Notes under the pieces: generated by a model | Seen by the model: the letters and a program-made list of their open reading frames with translations, nothing else | What the model was told of the DNA's origin: nothing | Databases searched by the model: none | Assembly: GCF_012516435.1 (NCBI RefSeq) | Contig: NZ_CP051216.1 | Span: 3,771,501 to 3,835,500 of the forward strand | From: Pseudodesulfovibrio sp. zrk46 | GTDB lineage: Bacteria > Desulfobacterota > Desulfovibrionia > Desulfovibrionales > Desulfovibrionaceae | Direction of reading: 5' to 3' | Length of the DNA: 64,000 nucleotides | Shown here: one piece after another, positions 6,806 through 15,069 of the stretch | How the letters are laid out: the number at the start of each line of letters is the position of its first letter | Position numbering within the stretch: the stretch's first letter is position 1 | Made by a program: the position numbers and the translations under genes

Positions 6806-9136
6806 CTATTCCAGCGGAGCAGGATTCTTCATGTCCCAGATACCGCAGGGACAGGAGCTAGCGCAGAAGCCACAGGCAATGCACTTTTCCGGATCCACAA
6901 CACGCTCGAAGCCACCGTTTGGCAGCTCATTGCGGGAAATGGCCGACTGCGGACACACTGTGTCGCAGATGTAGCAGTCACGGCAAGTACCGCAAGACGC
7001 ACAGTCAGAACCGCAGTGATTTGCATCGCTGAATTCGATAACACGAGGATCGAAGTACTCAAGAGTCATACGAGTGTAATCGATCATATCCTTGGTGTCG
7101 GTCTTGGGACGACGATTGTTGAACAGGTCGTCGATGACCTCTGCAGCACGCCGGCCATGACCGATTGCGTGGGTCAGCAAGCCAGGACGAACGATGTCAC
7201 CGATGGCAAACACCTGAGAATCCGTAGTCTGGTAGTCATCATTAACCACAACATGACCGCGATCAAGTGCGATGTTATCGGGCAGGAAGTCGATGTCAGG
7301 AGCATCACCGATGGACATGATGACCGTGTCAGCTTCCAGCAATTCGCCGGACTGCAGCAGCACGCCCTCTTCCGTGATTTCCTTGGTGAAGCAAGGCCAC
7401 TTGAAACGTGCACCAACTTCTTCGGCTTCCTTGCGCTCCTTACCGAAGGAGGCAGGTTCCTGAATATCGATGAGAGTGATGTCCTCTGCACCGACACCAG
7501 CAGCAACAGTAGCAACGTCACAACCAACGTTACCTGCACCAATGATGACCAACTTCTTGCCCATCTTGGCCTGTCCCTTTTTGGCGTCCTTGAGGAACGT
7601 CAGAGCAGGATAGATGCGCTCATGACCGGGTACCGGAATGACACGCGGTTTCTGAGCACCGGTGGCAAGAACCACATAATCATATTCGTCCTTCAGCTCC
7701 TCAAACTCATTGCGCTTGAGTTCCTGCTGAAGATGGATATGCGGCAGCACCTTGGCGGCGCGTTCAACTTCGGCCTCAACCACTTCCTTGGGCACGCGGC
7801 TATTGGGAATGGAAGAGGTAATCTTTCCGCCCAGAGTGTCGGCCATGTCAAAAACGACAGCCTCGTGACCTTTCATGCGAATCTGCCAAGCCACCGAGAC
7901 ACCGGCAGGACCGCCGCCGATGACAGCAACGCGCTTGCCGGAAAGCTCTGGCAGTTGCGGAGCCTTGGACTCATGTCCCTTGCGTCCCAACTTGGTGATA
8001 TCAACCGCCTTCATCCCCTGCTGCGTGGAACGGGTACACCCTTCCATACAGAGATTGGGACAAAGGTAACCACAAATAGTGGCCGGGAACGGCGTGTAAG
8101 CCAGAGCAAGGTCAACAGCTTCATCAATGAGACCGTCGCGCACGAGACGCCACCGTTCCTGTACAGGCATACCCGTGGGACAGCTGGACTGACACGGGGC
8201 CATGAATTTTCTATTTTCCCAAACGGGATTCTTTCGGCGCAGATCACCATTTACAACAAGCGGAATGGGAGAACGATCCAATGATGTCAGATCGCCAATC
8301 ATACCACCCTGTCCAAGTTCGGCATCCCACACATTAGCGCGGAAGTCGCTCATGGCACGACGGGTTTTACCCTTCTTCTCGTAAGGTGTCTTGGCACGAA
8401 TGAGCTGCCACTCTTCACGCTTGGTAAGGCGCTTGAGCAAACGGCTTCGTTTAATCTTCTTGAGATATTCGGCCATATTCTCGGTAAGCCATTCCCAAGC
8501 CTCGTCAGTGATGGGCTCCAAGAGCGCATCAGCCTGAGAGAAGCCATCAATGGGACCACGCACGAAGATGCGACCACCGACCATGCCCACACAGGGGCGA
8601 TAGCCAAGTACATTCTCAGTATTCTGGCCTTCATGACCACAGACAACTGCAGTACCACCAGCCATGAATTCCGCGAAGTAGTCACCCACCGAACCGAGCA
8701 CCCAGAGTTCGGGCGGCTCGAAGCGAGGGTTGGTCTTGGTCATGGTCATGCCGCGGGAACCGATGTTGCCGCCGACATAAACCTTACCCTGAGCCATGGC
8801 ATTACACGCGCCGTTACTGGCGTTGCCATGGACAGTGATCTCGGCACCGGCGTTAAGCCAACCGATATCATCCGAGGCAGTACCCATGACTTCAATGGTG
8901 GTTCCGGGGAATCCCTTGGAACCTACACGCTGGCCAGCAGAGCCAACGATAGTCACCGAAATGGGTTCTTCCTTGGAAATCCAGAGTCTACCGCCAATGC
9001 CGTGCTGGCCCATGGCGTCGATTTCCAGTTTGCGTGCGCCCTGTCGGACGGCAGCCTGGATGCGTTCTTCGAGAATGCGGGACTCCAGTCGCTCGCCATT
9101 CTCCAAGCCGCTTATACGCTTTGTTTTCTTTGACAT
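6806..9136 (-). CDS. glutamate synthase GXGXG domain fused to NAD(P)H oxidoreductase and ferredoxin domains
   Basis: A 776-residue three-part fusion. Residues about 1-235 form the GXGXG beta-helix normally found at the C-terminus of the large GltB subunit. Residues about 300-690 resemble the GltD small subunit: Cys clusters CQSSCPTG and CGYLCPNLCMEGC for Fe-S binding, an FAD site VIGGGPAG, and an NAD(P)H site VIIGAGNVG. The last 70 residues hold a polyferredoxin-like segment with CxxCxxC groups and CIACGFCASSCPCG. The protein should feed electrons to the FMN-domain subunit, turning 2-oxoglutarate plus glutamine-derived ammonia into glutamate. GGAG lies 7 nt before the ATG. It is third in the minus-strand operon, 29 nt after the FMN-domain gene. 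Confidence 0.93.
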   Translation of the reverse strand: MSKKTKRISGLENGERLESRILEERIQAAVRQGARKLEIDAMGQHGIGGRLWISKEEPISVTIVGSAGQRVGSKGFPGTTIEVMGTASDDIGWLNAGAEITVHGNASNGACNAMAQGKVYVGGNIGSRGMTMTKTNPRFEPPELWVLGSVGDYFAEFMAGGTAVVCGHEGQNTENVLGYRPCVGMVGGRIFVRGPIDGFSQADALLEPITDEAWEWLTENMAEYLKKIKRSRLLKRLTKREEWQLIRAKTPYEKKGKTRRAMSDFRANVWDAELGQGGMIGDLTSLDRSPIPLVVNGDLRRKNPVWENRKFMAPCQSSCPTGMPVQERWRLVRDGLIDEAVDLALAYTPFPATICGYLCPNLCMEGCTRSTQQGMKAVDITKLGRKGHESKAPQLPELSGKRVAVIGGGPAGVSVAWQIRMKGHEAVVFDMADTLGGKITSSIPNSRVPKEVVEAEVERAAKVLPHIHLQQELKRNEFEELKDEYDYVVLATGAQKPRVIPVPGHERIYPALTFLKDAKKGQAKMGKKLVIIGAGNVGCDVATVAAGVGAEDITLIDIQEPASFGKERKEAEEVGARFKWPCFTKEITEEGVLLQSGELLEADTVIMSIGDAPDIDFLPDNIALDRGHVVVNDDYQTTDSQVFAIGDIVRPGLLTHAIGHGRRAAEVIDDLFNNRRPKTDTKDMIDYTRMTLEYFDPRVIEFSDANHCGSDCASCGTCRDCYICDTVCPQSAISRNELPNGGFERVVDPEKCIACGFCASSCPCGIWDMKNPAPLE

Positions 9137-9165
9137 TTTGTACTCCGATTAGTCCTGAACTTCCG

Positions 9166-10800
9166 TTAGATGACGTACTTGATACCGAGACGGTCCGCAG
9201 CGGCCTTATCACTGATGCCGAGGGCATCGGACATGCCGATGGGAAGCGAGGTGGAGCGGCCCAGAGGGGCGAACACCTTGCGCAGTTCCGTATCGAAGCT
9301 CAGGTAGAAGTCTACCACGCGTTCGGCGACCTTTTCCGGGTCGAGACGACGATAAACTCTCGGGTCCTGTGACGTGATGCCCTTAGGACAAACGCCAATA
9401 TTACAAACGTTGCAGCGATCCTTCTCGGAACCGACACAACCGGCGGCAGCCTGCATGACGTACTTACCTATCTGAACCGTGGATGCGCCCAGCATAATGA
9501 GAGCTGCGGCGTTCGCGGCTAAGTTACCGTTCTTGCCGATACCGCCACCAGCGATGAGCGGAATCTCATTCTGAGCACCAGCAACACACAGAGCGTTGTA
9601 ACAATCACGCAGGTTGGAAGCGATGGGATGCCCCATGTGGTTCATGGATACGTTATATGCTGCACCCGTACCACCATCTTCACCATCAATAGCAAGACCG
9701 GCAGCATAGGGATTACGAACCAGATTGTTGAGGACCGCCAAAGAGGTCGAGGAGGCGGAAATCTTCGGGTAAACCGGTACACGGAAGCCCCAGGCCATGG
9801 ACATGGACTGAATCATCTTGGCTACGGCTTCTTCAATGGAGTACTTGGTCTGATGCGTGGGCGGGCTGGGCAGAGATACGCCCTGCGGGACACCACGAAT
9901 AGCTGCGATGAGCTTGTTAACCTTGTACCACATGAGCAGGCCGCCATCACCGGGCTTTGCGCCCTGACCGTATTTGATCTCAATGGCGCAGGGATCTTCC
10001 TTCATCTCCGGGATAGCATGAATGATTTCATCCCAACCGAAGTAACCGGAAGCGATCTGAAGAATGGTGTATTTCAGGAAACGAGAACGCAGCAGGCGCG
10101 GCGGGCAACCTCCCTCACCAGTGCACATGCGTACCGGCATGTTCAGTTCTTCGTTCAGATACGCGACGCCCATCTGGAGACCTTCCCACATATTCGGGGA
10201 AAGTGCGCCAAAAGACATACCACCGATAACCAGCGGATAAATCTCGCGAACAGGCGGTTTCCAGCCGTTCTCCTGAAAACACTTTACTTCATCCTGCGGG
10301 GAAAGCACGCGTCCCAACAGAGTGCGCATTTCAAACTCGTGACGACCTGCGTCGAGCGCGGGGTCAGTGAGCATGGAAATGCGGATGAACTTGAGCTGAT
10401 CCAGCAGAGATTCACCGTTGTTACGACGGCCACCACGGGTACGAGGCTGGCCACCTCGGTTGTTCTGGAACTGAAGTGTAGTGGAATCGTACTGACGCTG
10501 CGGCTCAATGGCGTTGTTCGGACAGACCATGTTACACATGGAGCAGCCGATGCAGGCATAAGCCGGATCCGTGCGCTGACGGATTCCGTAGAAAGTGGAG
10601 AATTCGTTAACCGGCTTGGCATTCAATCCCATGGGAGCTTTGATCTCGCGCTTGCGGAAGACGCCAAGTTCAATGGCGTCCACAGGACAAACGGAGGTGC
10701 AACGCCCGCACTTGGTGCAGGTGTTGATATCCCATTTGATCTGCCAGGGCAGGTCCTTGCGACTTAACGTTGAAGGGCTAATGGGTCTTTCTGAGAGCAT
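9166..10800 (-). CDS. glutamate synthase FMN-binding catalytic subunit with N-terminal ferredoxin domain
   Basis: A 544-residue protein. Residues about 15-80 form a 2[4Fe-4S] ferredoxin-like domain (CTKCGRCTSVCP and CIGCSMCNMVCP). The rest is the FMN-binding TIM barrel of glutamate synthase, with signatures GGMSFGALS, GQGAKPGDGG, the DGEDGGTGAA glycine-rich loop, and a C-terminal Cys cluster CNVCNIGVCP. This is the archaeal-type arrangement in which the domains of bacterial GltB are separate proteins. The start is set at 10800, where GGGAGG lies 7 nt upstream; this makes a 37-bp overlap with the end of the amidotransferase gene, suggesting translational coupling and fixed subunit ratio. Confidence 0.93.
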   Translation of the reverse strand: MLSERPISPSTLSRKDLPWQIKWDINTCTKCGRCTSVCPVDAIELGVFRKREIKAPMGLNAKPVNEFSTFYGIRQRTDPAYACIGCSMCNMVCPNNAIEPQRQYDSTTLQFQNNRGGQPRTRGGRRNNGESLLDQLKFIRISMLTDPALDAGRHEFEMRTLLGRVLSPQDEVKCFQENGWKPPVREIYPLVIGGMSFGALSPNMWEGLQMGVAYLNEELNMPVRMCTGEGGCPPRLLRSRFLKYTILQIASGYFGWDEIIHAIPEMKEDPCAIEIKYGQGAKPGDGGLLMWYKVNKLIAAIRGVPQGVSLPSPPTHQTKYSIEEAVAKMIQSMSMAWGFRVPVYPKISASSTSLAVLNNLVRNPYAAGLAIDGEDGGTGAAYNVSMNHMGHPIASNLRDCYNALCVAGAQNEIPLIAGGGIGKNGNLAANAAALIMLGASTVQIGKYVMQAAAGCVGSEKDRCNVCNIGVCPKGITSQDPRVYRRLDPEKVAERVVDFYLSFDTELRKVFAPLGRSTSLPIGMSDALGISDKAAADRLGIKYVI

Positions 10801-11900
10801 TGGACAACCTCCCGGCAATCGGGTCCAACGATGGCCGTATCGAGATGCATGGGTTGAAAATCTTGACTTTTATCACGCTTGGGGATTGCGGCATCGAGAC
10901 CGCAAACCTCGGAAGAGAAGGCGTACATGCCGATCTCAGGATTACCGCCCACTACGCCGGGGCGCAGCTTCTTGCGGTCCTGAACCATAAACATGGAGCC
11001 ATCTTCCAAGCAGCCGATGACGCAGTTGGGTCCATCGATGATGAGCTTGCGACACGCCCGCTTGAGGTTGGACAGAAACTCACGATCCGGATGGTCCTTC
11101 ATCTCCTCGTCATTCATGGGAGTGATGACGTGTTTATAAGATGAGATATCCAGGCCAAGCTTCTTGGTAGTGAAATGTGCGATGTGTGTGAACACCTCGG
11201 AATCGGACTGATAGCCCTGATACCCGGTGACGCCACGAGACTGCAGGTATTCCTTAATAGGTATAAAGGCAGTATTCTCACCGTTGGTCATGGTGCCGAC
11301 ACCTTCAATAAAGAAGGGGTGACATGCGTACAGGTTGATGGCGTAGTTGGTATTCTGACGGCCCTGAGCCAGGATATGACGAGCATGCAACTCTTCACGG
11401 CCAAGCTGGAGATAGTGGCCCATATCCATAGGATCGCCCACTTCTTTAATCATGATCGTGTCAGGCCAGAAAGAAAAGACCATGATACCACCGGACTTTT
11501 CACCTTCAGCGCGAAGGTCAAGACGCATCTGAACCAACTGGCGATCGCGTTCTTCCTTAGGTAGCGCTTTCCACTCTGCGGACATTTTGTAAGCAATGGA
11601 AGCATATGTTCCACGCTTTGGAGTGCCGACCGGCGGCTCCTCATCCGGCTTGTACATGGCGGAATAAACTGCACGATGACCGCGTTCTGCCATATATTCA
11701 TAAACCCACTTCAAGCCCGCATCAGAAAAGATACCGGAAAGAATAGGATTTTCCTTCATTTCTTCAAACGGCCCGCCAAGGCCACTCAGATACAATCCCA
11801 CGCCGGAGCCATCATGCCCTTCCTTCATTACGTTGAGGGCATTAATGGCCAGCATGGGTGAAACCGGGTCGCGGCTGGTAAGCGCAAATAAACGGCACAT
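10764..11900 (-). CDS. glutamate synthase glutaminase (class II amidotransferase) subunit
   Basis: A 378-residue Ntn-type glutamine amidotransferase. The ATG at 11900 puts Cys at position 2 (MCRLFALTSRDP), the nucleophile exposed after Met removal, and a GAGGG lies 8 nt upstream; this fixes the start. Other family features are HDGSGVGLY near residue 35 and a C-terminal acidic and Cys-containing tail. It corresponds to the N-terminal domain of bacterial GltB and supplies ammonia to the FMN-domain subunit. It is the first gene of a three-gene operon (glutaminase, FMN subunit, reductase fusion). Confidence 0.92.
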   Translation of the reverse strand: MCRLFALTSRDPVSPMLAINALNVMKEGHDGSGVGLYLSGLGGPFEEMKENPILSGIFSDAGLKWVYEYMAERGHRAVYSAMYKPDEEPPVGTPKRGTYASIAYKMSAEWKALPKEERDRQLVQMRLDLRAEGEKSGGIMVFSFWPDTIMIKEVGDPMDMGHYLQLGREELHARHILAQGRQNTNYAINLYACHPFFIEGVGTMTNGENTAFIPIKEYLQSRGVTGYQGYQSDSEVFTHIAHFTTKKLGLDISSYKHVITPMNDEEMKDHPDREFLSNLKRACRKLIIDGPNCVIGCLEDGSMFMVQDRKKLRPGVVGGNPEIGMYAFSSEVCGLDAAIPKRDKSQDFQPMHLDTAIVGPDCREVVQCSQKDPLALQR

Positions 11901-11926
11901 GGTTTCAACCCTCATACTGTTAAAAT

Positions 11927-11940
11927 GTTCGTGAACGAAC
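11927..11940. promoter_or_regulatory. inverted repeat near the glutamate synthase start
   Basis: GTTCGT-GA-ACGAAC is a 6-2-6 palindrome 26 bp upstream of the glutaminase ATG. It could be an operator or an RNA hairpin near the ribosome site. The regulator is unknown. Confidence 0.35.
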
Positions 11941-12223
11941 TAAAGGCCTCTAGACACTCTCTCTAAACTCAGAAATGGAATATTTCTCTCTCATATTGGC
12001 TTTTGACCAGCATTCCATTCCGACGAAACACGTTTTTTCAAGATAAAAAAACGGCGACGCCCGAAAATCCGCGCATTCGCCTCAATATGGATAATTCACA
12101 TTTTTGGAACAAATTAGATTTCTCATTCTAATCGGAAAGCGTGAAGGCCATATCGGTTCCGGAAGAAGAACGTAGACTAAAACAATAAAAGGCGCAACCC
12201 ACAAGGAATTACAGGGTTTAACA

Positions 12224-12252
12224 ATTTTGTAGTTAGAGTGAAATCAAGTCAA
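12224..12252 (-). promoter_or_regulatory. candidate sigma70-type promoter of the glutamate synthase operon
   Basis: On the minus strand TTGACT is followed after exactly 17 nt by CAAAAT (4 of 6 matches to TATAAT). No sigma54 GG-N10-GC pair of good quality was found in the same region. Confidence 0.35.
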
Positions 12253-12290
12253 ACAAAAGTGCAGCCACACTAATTCCCGTTTTCCGTTAT

Positions 12291-12328
12291 GCAAAAAAAA
12301 AGCGGGCCAGAGTCACCTCTGGCCCGCT
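12291..12328 (-). terminator. rho-independent terminator of the HicB-like gene
   Basis: On the minus strand an 11-bp stem (AGCGGGCCAGAG / CTCTGGCCCGCT) is followed by an uninterrupted run of T. It lies 18 nt downstream of the stop at 12346. Confidence 0.9.
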
Positions 12329-12345
12329 AAATCAAAAAAAAACTT

Positions 12346-12747
12346 CTATTCGGCAAAAACATCCGAGTTAATTGCCTCACGAGCGGCAACGGCAAAAAAG
12401 TCTGCCGGCGAAGCACCATGCAATTTACAATATTTTTCGATACGATCAAGCAAATGAGTGTGCATGACCACTTCAAACTCTTCAAAGTCAGAGCCATCAT
12501 CACTCACACTGACATTGATCGCCTTTTTCCCCTTGTGCTCAGGCTTGGCCAACAGCTCTTTCTTTGAAGTAGGCTCCGGTAAGACATTGCCGTCTTCTTG
12601 ATAGAACTCAATATACAAGGCGAGAGCTTCATGAGCCTGATCTACAGCCTCATCCAAATTCTTTCCAAAAGTGGTACATGCCGGAAAGTCCGGAAACTCT
12701 ACACCAAACCCATGTTTTTCCTTATTGAATAACGCAACGTACTGCAT
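12346..12747 (-). CDS. solitary HicB-like antitoxin-family protein
   Basis: A 133-residue protein. Residues about 1-70 match the HicB partial RNase H fold (FGVEFPDFPACTTFGKNLDEAVDQAHEAL), and the C-terminal 35 residues (LLDRIEKYCKLHGASPADFFAVAAREAI) look like a short DNA-binding ribbon-helix-helix or helical tail. HicB normally neutralises the small mRNA interferase HicA encoded next door. No HicA-sized frame with the typical double-stranded-RNA-binding fold is adjacent on either side, so this copy is solitary and probably acts as a regulator. It is bounded by its own terminator downstream and an intergenic region divergent to the Rrf2 gene upstream. Confidence 0.8.
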   Translation of the reverse strand: MQYVALFNKEKHGFGVEFPDFPACTTFGKNLDEAVDQAHEALALYIEFYQEDGNVLPEPTSKKELLAKPEHKGKKAINVSVSDDGSDFEEFEVVMHTHLLDRIEKYCKLHGASPADFFAVAAREAINSDVFAE

Positions 12748-12904
12748 AAGAGATCCTTATTGAGATTATTTGTATTGTTGTAAAAACATATCCCCATTCC
12801 CTTTGGGGCGCAATCAGCGATACGCCTTGACGCTAATACCCGATTGCCTTACTCGTAAATGAACACGAAAGAATATTATTTAAAAATAACCGGATGTTGA
12901 CCGC

Positions 12905-13327
12905 ATGAAACTTTCCGCCAAATCCCGCTATGCCGCCCGCTTACTATTGGAACTTACCCTGCACAAGGAAGAAACACCTGTCCGCACAGCAGTTCTTTCC
13001 GAACACACCGGTATTACGGTTCAGTTCATCGAGCAGATCATTCGCCCTCTGAAAAAAGCTGAGCTGGTTAAATCAGTTAGAGGTGCTGCTGGCGGACACC
13101 TTTTGAACAAAGACCCAAAAGAAATCACTCTTGGTGATATTGTTCGAACCACTGAAGGCTCCATTACCATTGTCGACTGCATTGAATGCGAAGACGAATG
13201 CGTACGCTCAAGCACTTGTCCGACAAGATCTGTCTGGGAACGTGCTTCAAAGGCCATGGAGAAGGAATTGGACGCCGTCACCCTCTATGATCTCATGAAT
13301 GACACCAACGGCTGCGTTCAACAATAG
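12905..13327 (+). CDS. Rrf2-family transcriptional regulator
   Basis: A 140-residue Rrf2/IscR-type regulator. The N-terminal winged helix begins MKLSAKSRYAARLLLEL; a wing-like VRGAAGGHLLNKDPKEITLGDIVR follows at about residues 60-83. The cluster region holds four cysteines (DCIECEDECVRSSTC, residues about 93-107), one more than the three typical of IscR, which supports binding of an Fe-S cluster and a redox, NO or iron response. It is divergent from the HicB-like gene. No suf or isc gene is adjacent, so its regulon cannot be inferred from context. Confidence 0.88.
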   Translation: MKLSAKSRYAARLLLELTLHKEETPVRTAVLSEHTGITVQFIEQIIRPLKKAELVKSVRGAAGGHLLNKDPKEITLGDIVRTTEGSITIVDCIECEDECVRSSTCPTRSVWERASKAMEKELDAVTLYDLMNDTNGCVQQ

Positions 13328-13507
13328 CGCTCCCCGGCTCGTAACGACCGTTCATCGGCTTCATTACATTACACAAAACAACTCCCTACCGTTCAACCAA
13401 CGGGTCTTGCCGTTCGCCGTTTTCAAGATGAAACAGCCGCGCCCTCTATAGTAAGGATATGAGCAGGTCGAAAAGACAACTGTTCACACCAAACCATGGA
13501 GGACACA

Positions 13508-13687
13508 ATGTACAAGTATTACTGTAAAGACACCAACTGTCCGGGACACACCAAAAGCTGGGAAAGATGCTGCGATTTACGCGCTTTTGCTGCCAGCACC
13601 TCCCCCAAGGCAACAATGACACGCCCTACAATCGACACTGGCAGAAGCACTGTTTACCGCTCCACCAACAAGCAGATCGTAGCCTAA
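13508..13687 (+). CDS. small Cys-containing protein of unknown function
   Basis: A 59-residue basic protein starting at the ATG at 13508, which has GGAGG 5 nt upstream. Five cysteines cluster in the first 25 residues (YYCKDTNCPGH and ERCCDLR), a pattern that could bind zinc or iron, followed by a Ser/Thr-rich tail. No known family is recognised. A GCTATCC / GGATAGC hairpin without a T tract lies about 45 nt downstream. It stands alone between the Rrf2 gene and the convergent mltA. Confidence 0.5.
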   Translation: MYKYYCKDTNCPGHTKSWERCCDLRAFAASTSPKATMTRPTIDTGRSTVYRSTNKQIVA

Positions 13688-13833
13688 GCAAATACTTATG
13701 ATTGTATACGAACAAAATGAAGCGCTACCGGGGCTATCCATTGCGGATAGCACAGCATCAGACGGCGCCTATCACACCCTCTAAACCAATCTCCCCCGGT
13801 CTTCATGACTAAGGGGTAAAGCTTATTTACGCC

Positions 13834-15069
13834 CTAATTTTCCAATAGTGCAGCCTGTTCTGGCATAACGCGCTTACTGACCAACATAAACACCTCGGAA
13901 TCCTCCTGAAGATGCCCGGCCAACAACTCTGCCTCATTTCCAGAGCCGCAAAAAAGATCCATTCGCGTCCCTTTGATCGCACCGCCTGTATCTTGGGCCA
14001 GCACTAAAGACATGAACGGATCCGCCTCCCCTTTATCGTAATCCATAAGGGCGGTCTTGAGGGCAAGCACACTGCCAAGCGGAATCATCGTACGATCAAC
14101 GGCAACACTGACTCGGGGCGTCAGGATGGAACTGATTGAACCGTAAGGACCTTCATCAGACAGGCGGAAGAATACGTAACTCGGATTCTCAAACATCAAC
14201 TGCTGGGCTGTCTCAGGATTAGCATTTAGAAACGTGCGAATACGCTGCATGCTCATTTCTTCACGCGGAACATGCCCGCGATTGATAAGCAGCTTGCCAA
14301 GAGAGACGTACTTATGGCCGTTCTTTCCACCATACAGGATATGTTTGACGGAACCATCTGGAAGAACAAGTCGGCCTGAACCCTGAATTTGAAGAAAGAA
14401 CACATCCACCGGATCTTTGGCCCATGCGATTTCCAGCCCCCGTCCAGACAACGCCCCCTTGCCATCGATGGCCTCACGATCAAAATACGGCTCAATGCCT
14501 TCCTCGCCCATCCGGTAGGTTAGCGCCTGCCCTTTCCATCTATAGTGAAATTCACCCAAAGGCGCAGTCATAAGATCTTCGGGTACTCCGTACAACGGAT
14601 ATTGAAATTTATCCGTAGGAGTCAGCGACGCCTCCAGCCATGGCTCATAATATCCAGTCAACAACGTTCCGGGAGCAACCTTGAGCCACTGAAAGCGCTC
14701 TGCCATCAGACGAGGATCGCGATCAATCTGCGGCAGCAGGCCGATAAGTTCAGCCACACTGTCACCGAGTTGAGCCCAAGTCAGAGTCAAACCAGGACGG
14801 TTAACGGCAACAGCATTCTGCGGCCGTTTCAGGATGTATCCAAGACTATCTTCCAGACTAGGCCGAAGCGCGGCCCATGATCCCAGCCCTTGATGTCTTG
14901 TCGATAAATGCGCAGCGAGGCTTTCGGCGTCCGAACCTTCTAAAGGCTTAAAAGACGGAGGTTCGTCGACAGGAGGAGGCGGTGTGATCGGCGTCTTGGG
15001 GCACCCAAGGAGTGCGGGGAGAAGAATCAAACAGAAAACAAATTGCAATAGGTGCCGCAGCAAAGACAT
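13834..15069 (-). CDS. mltA: membrane-bound lytic murein transglycosylase A (MltA)
   Basis: A 411-residue lipoprotein. A lipobox LPALLGC puts the acylated Cys near residue 23, followed by a Pro-rich linker. The MltA barrel domain spans about 90-300 (LLTGYYEPWLEASLTPTDKF and the IQGSGRLVLPDGS segment), and the C-terminal 3D domain contains VAVDRTMIPLGS and LAQDTGGAIKGTRMDLFCG, which carries the catalytic Asp of the family. It cleaves peptidoglycan to 1,6-anhydromuropeptides at the outer membrane. Its ATG shares one base with the stop of the upstream AI-2E-family gene (TGATG), and GAGG lies 7 nt before it, implying translational coupling. Confidence 0.92.
   Translation of the reverse strand: MSLLRHLLQFVFCLILLPALLGCPKTPITPPPPVDEPPSFKPLEGSDAESLAAHLSTRHQGLGSWAALRPSLEDSLGYILKRPQNAVAVNRPGLTLTWAQLGDSVAELIGLLPQIDRDPRLMAERFQWLKVAPGTLLTGYYEPWLEASLTPTDKFQYPLYGVPEDLMTAPLGEFHYRWKGQALTYRMGEEGIEPYFDREAIDGKGALSGRGLEIAWAKDPVDVFFLQIQGSGRLVLPDGSVKHILYGGKNGHKYVSLGKLLINRGHVPREEMSMQRIRTFLNANPETAQQLMFENPSYVFFRLSDEGPYGSISSILTPRVSVAVDRTMIPLGSVLALKTALMDYDKGEADPFMSLVLAQDTGGAIKGTRMDLFCGSGNEAELLAGHLQEDSEVFMLVSKRVMPEQAALLEN

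Larger units (their letters stand above)
11901..12345. other. 445-bp intergenic region upstream of the glutamate synthase operon
   Basis: No coding frame is convincing here. It holds the terminator of the HicB-like gene at its right end, a candidate minus-strand promoter (12224-12252), an inverted repeat AATGGAAT...ATTCCATT (11974-11981 and 12012-12019), and a tight inverted repeat (11927-11940) next to the glutaminase start. If the promoter is right, the operon has a 5' leader of about 310 nt. Confidence 0.6.

Noticed and set aside
7016-8284. 422-codon plus-strand frame opposite the reductase fusion
   Set aside because: It is antisense to well-recognised FAD and Fe-S motifs; the long opening follows from codon use of the real gene.
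9628-10767. 379-codon plus-strand frame opposite the FMN subunit
   Set aside because: Antisense to clear glutamate synthase motifs; no ribosome site or domain.
13733-13751. GCTATCC / GGATAGC hairpin as a terminator
   Set aside because: No T tract follows and the stem is short; kept only as a note for the small Cys-rich gene.
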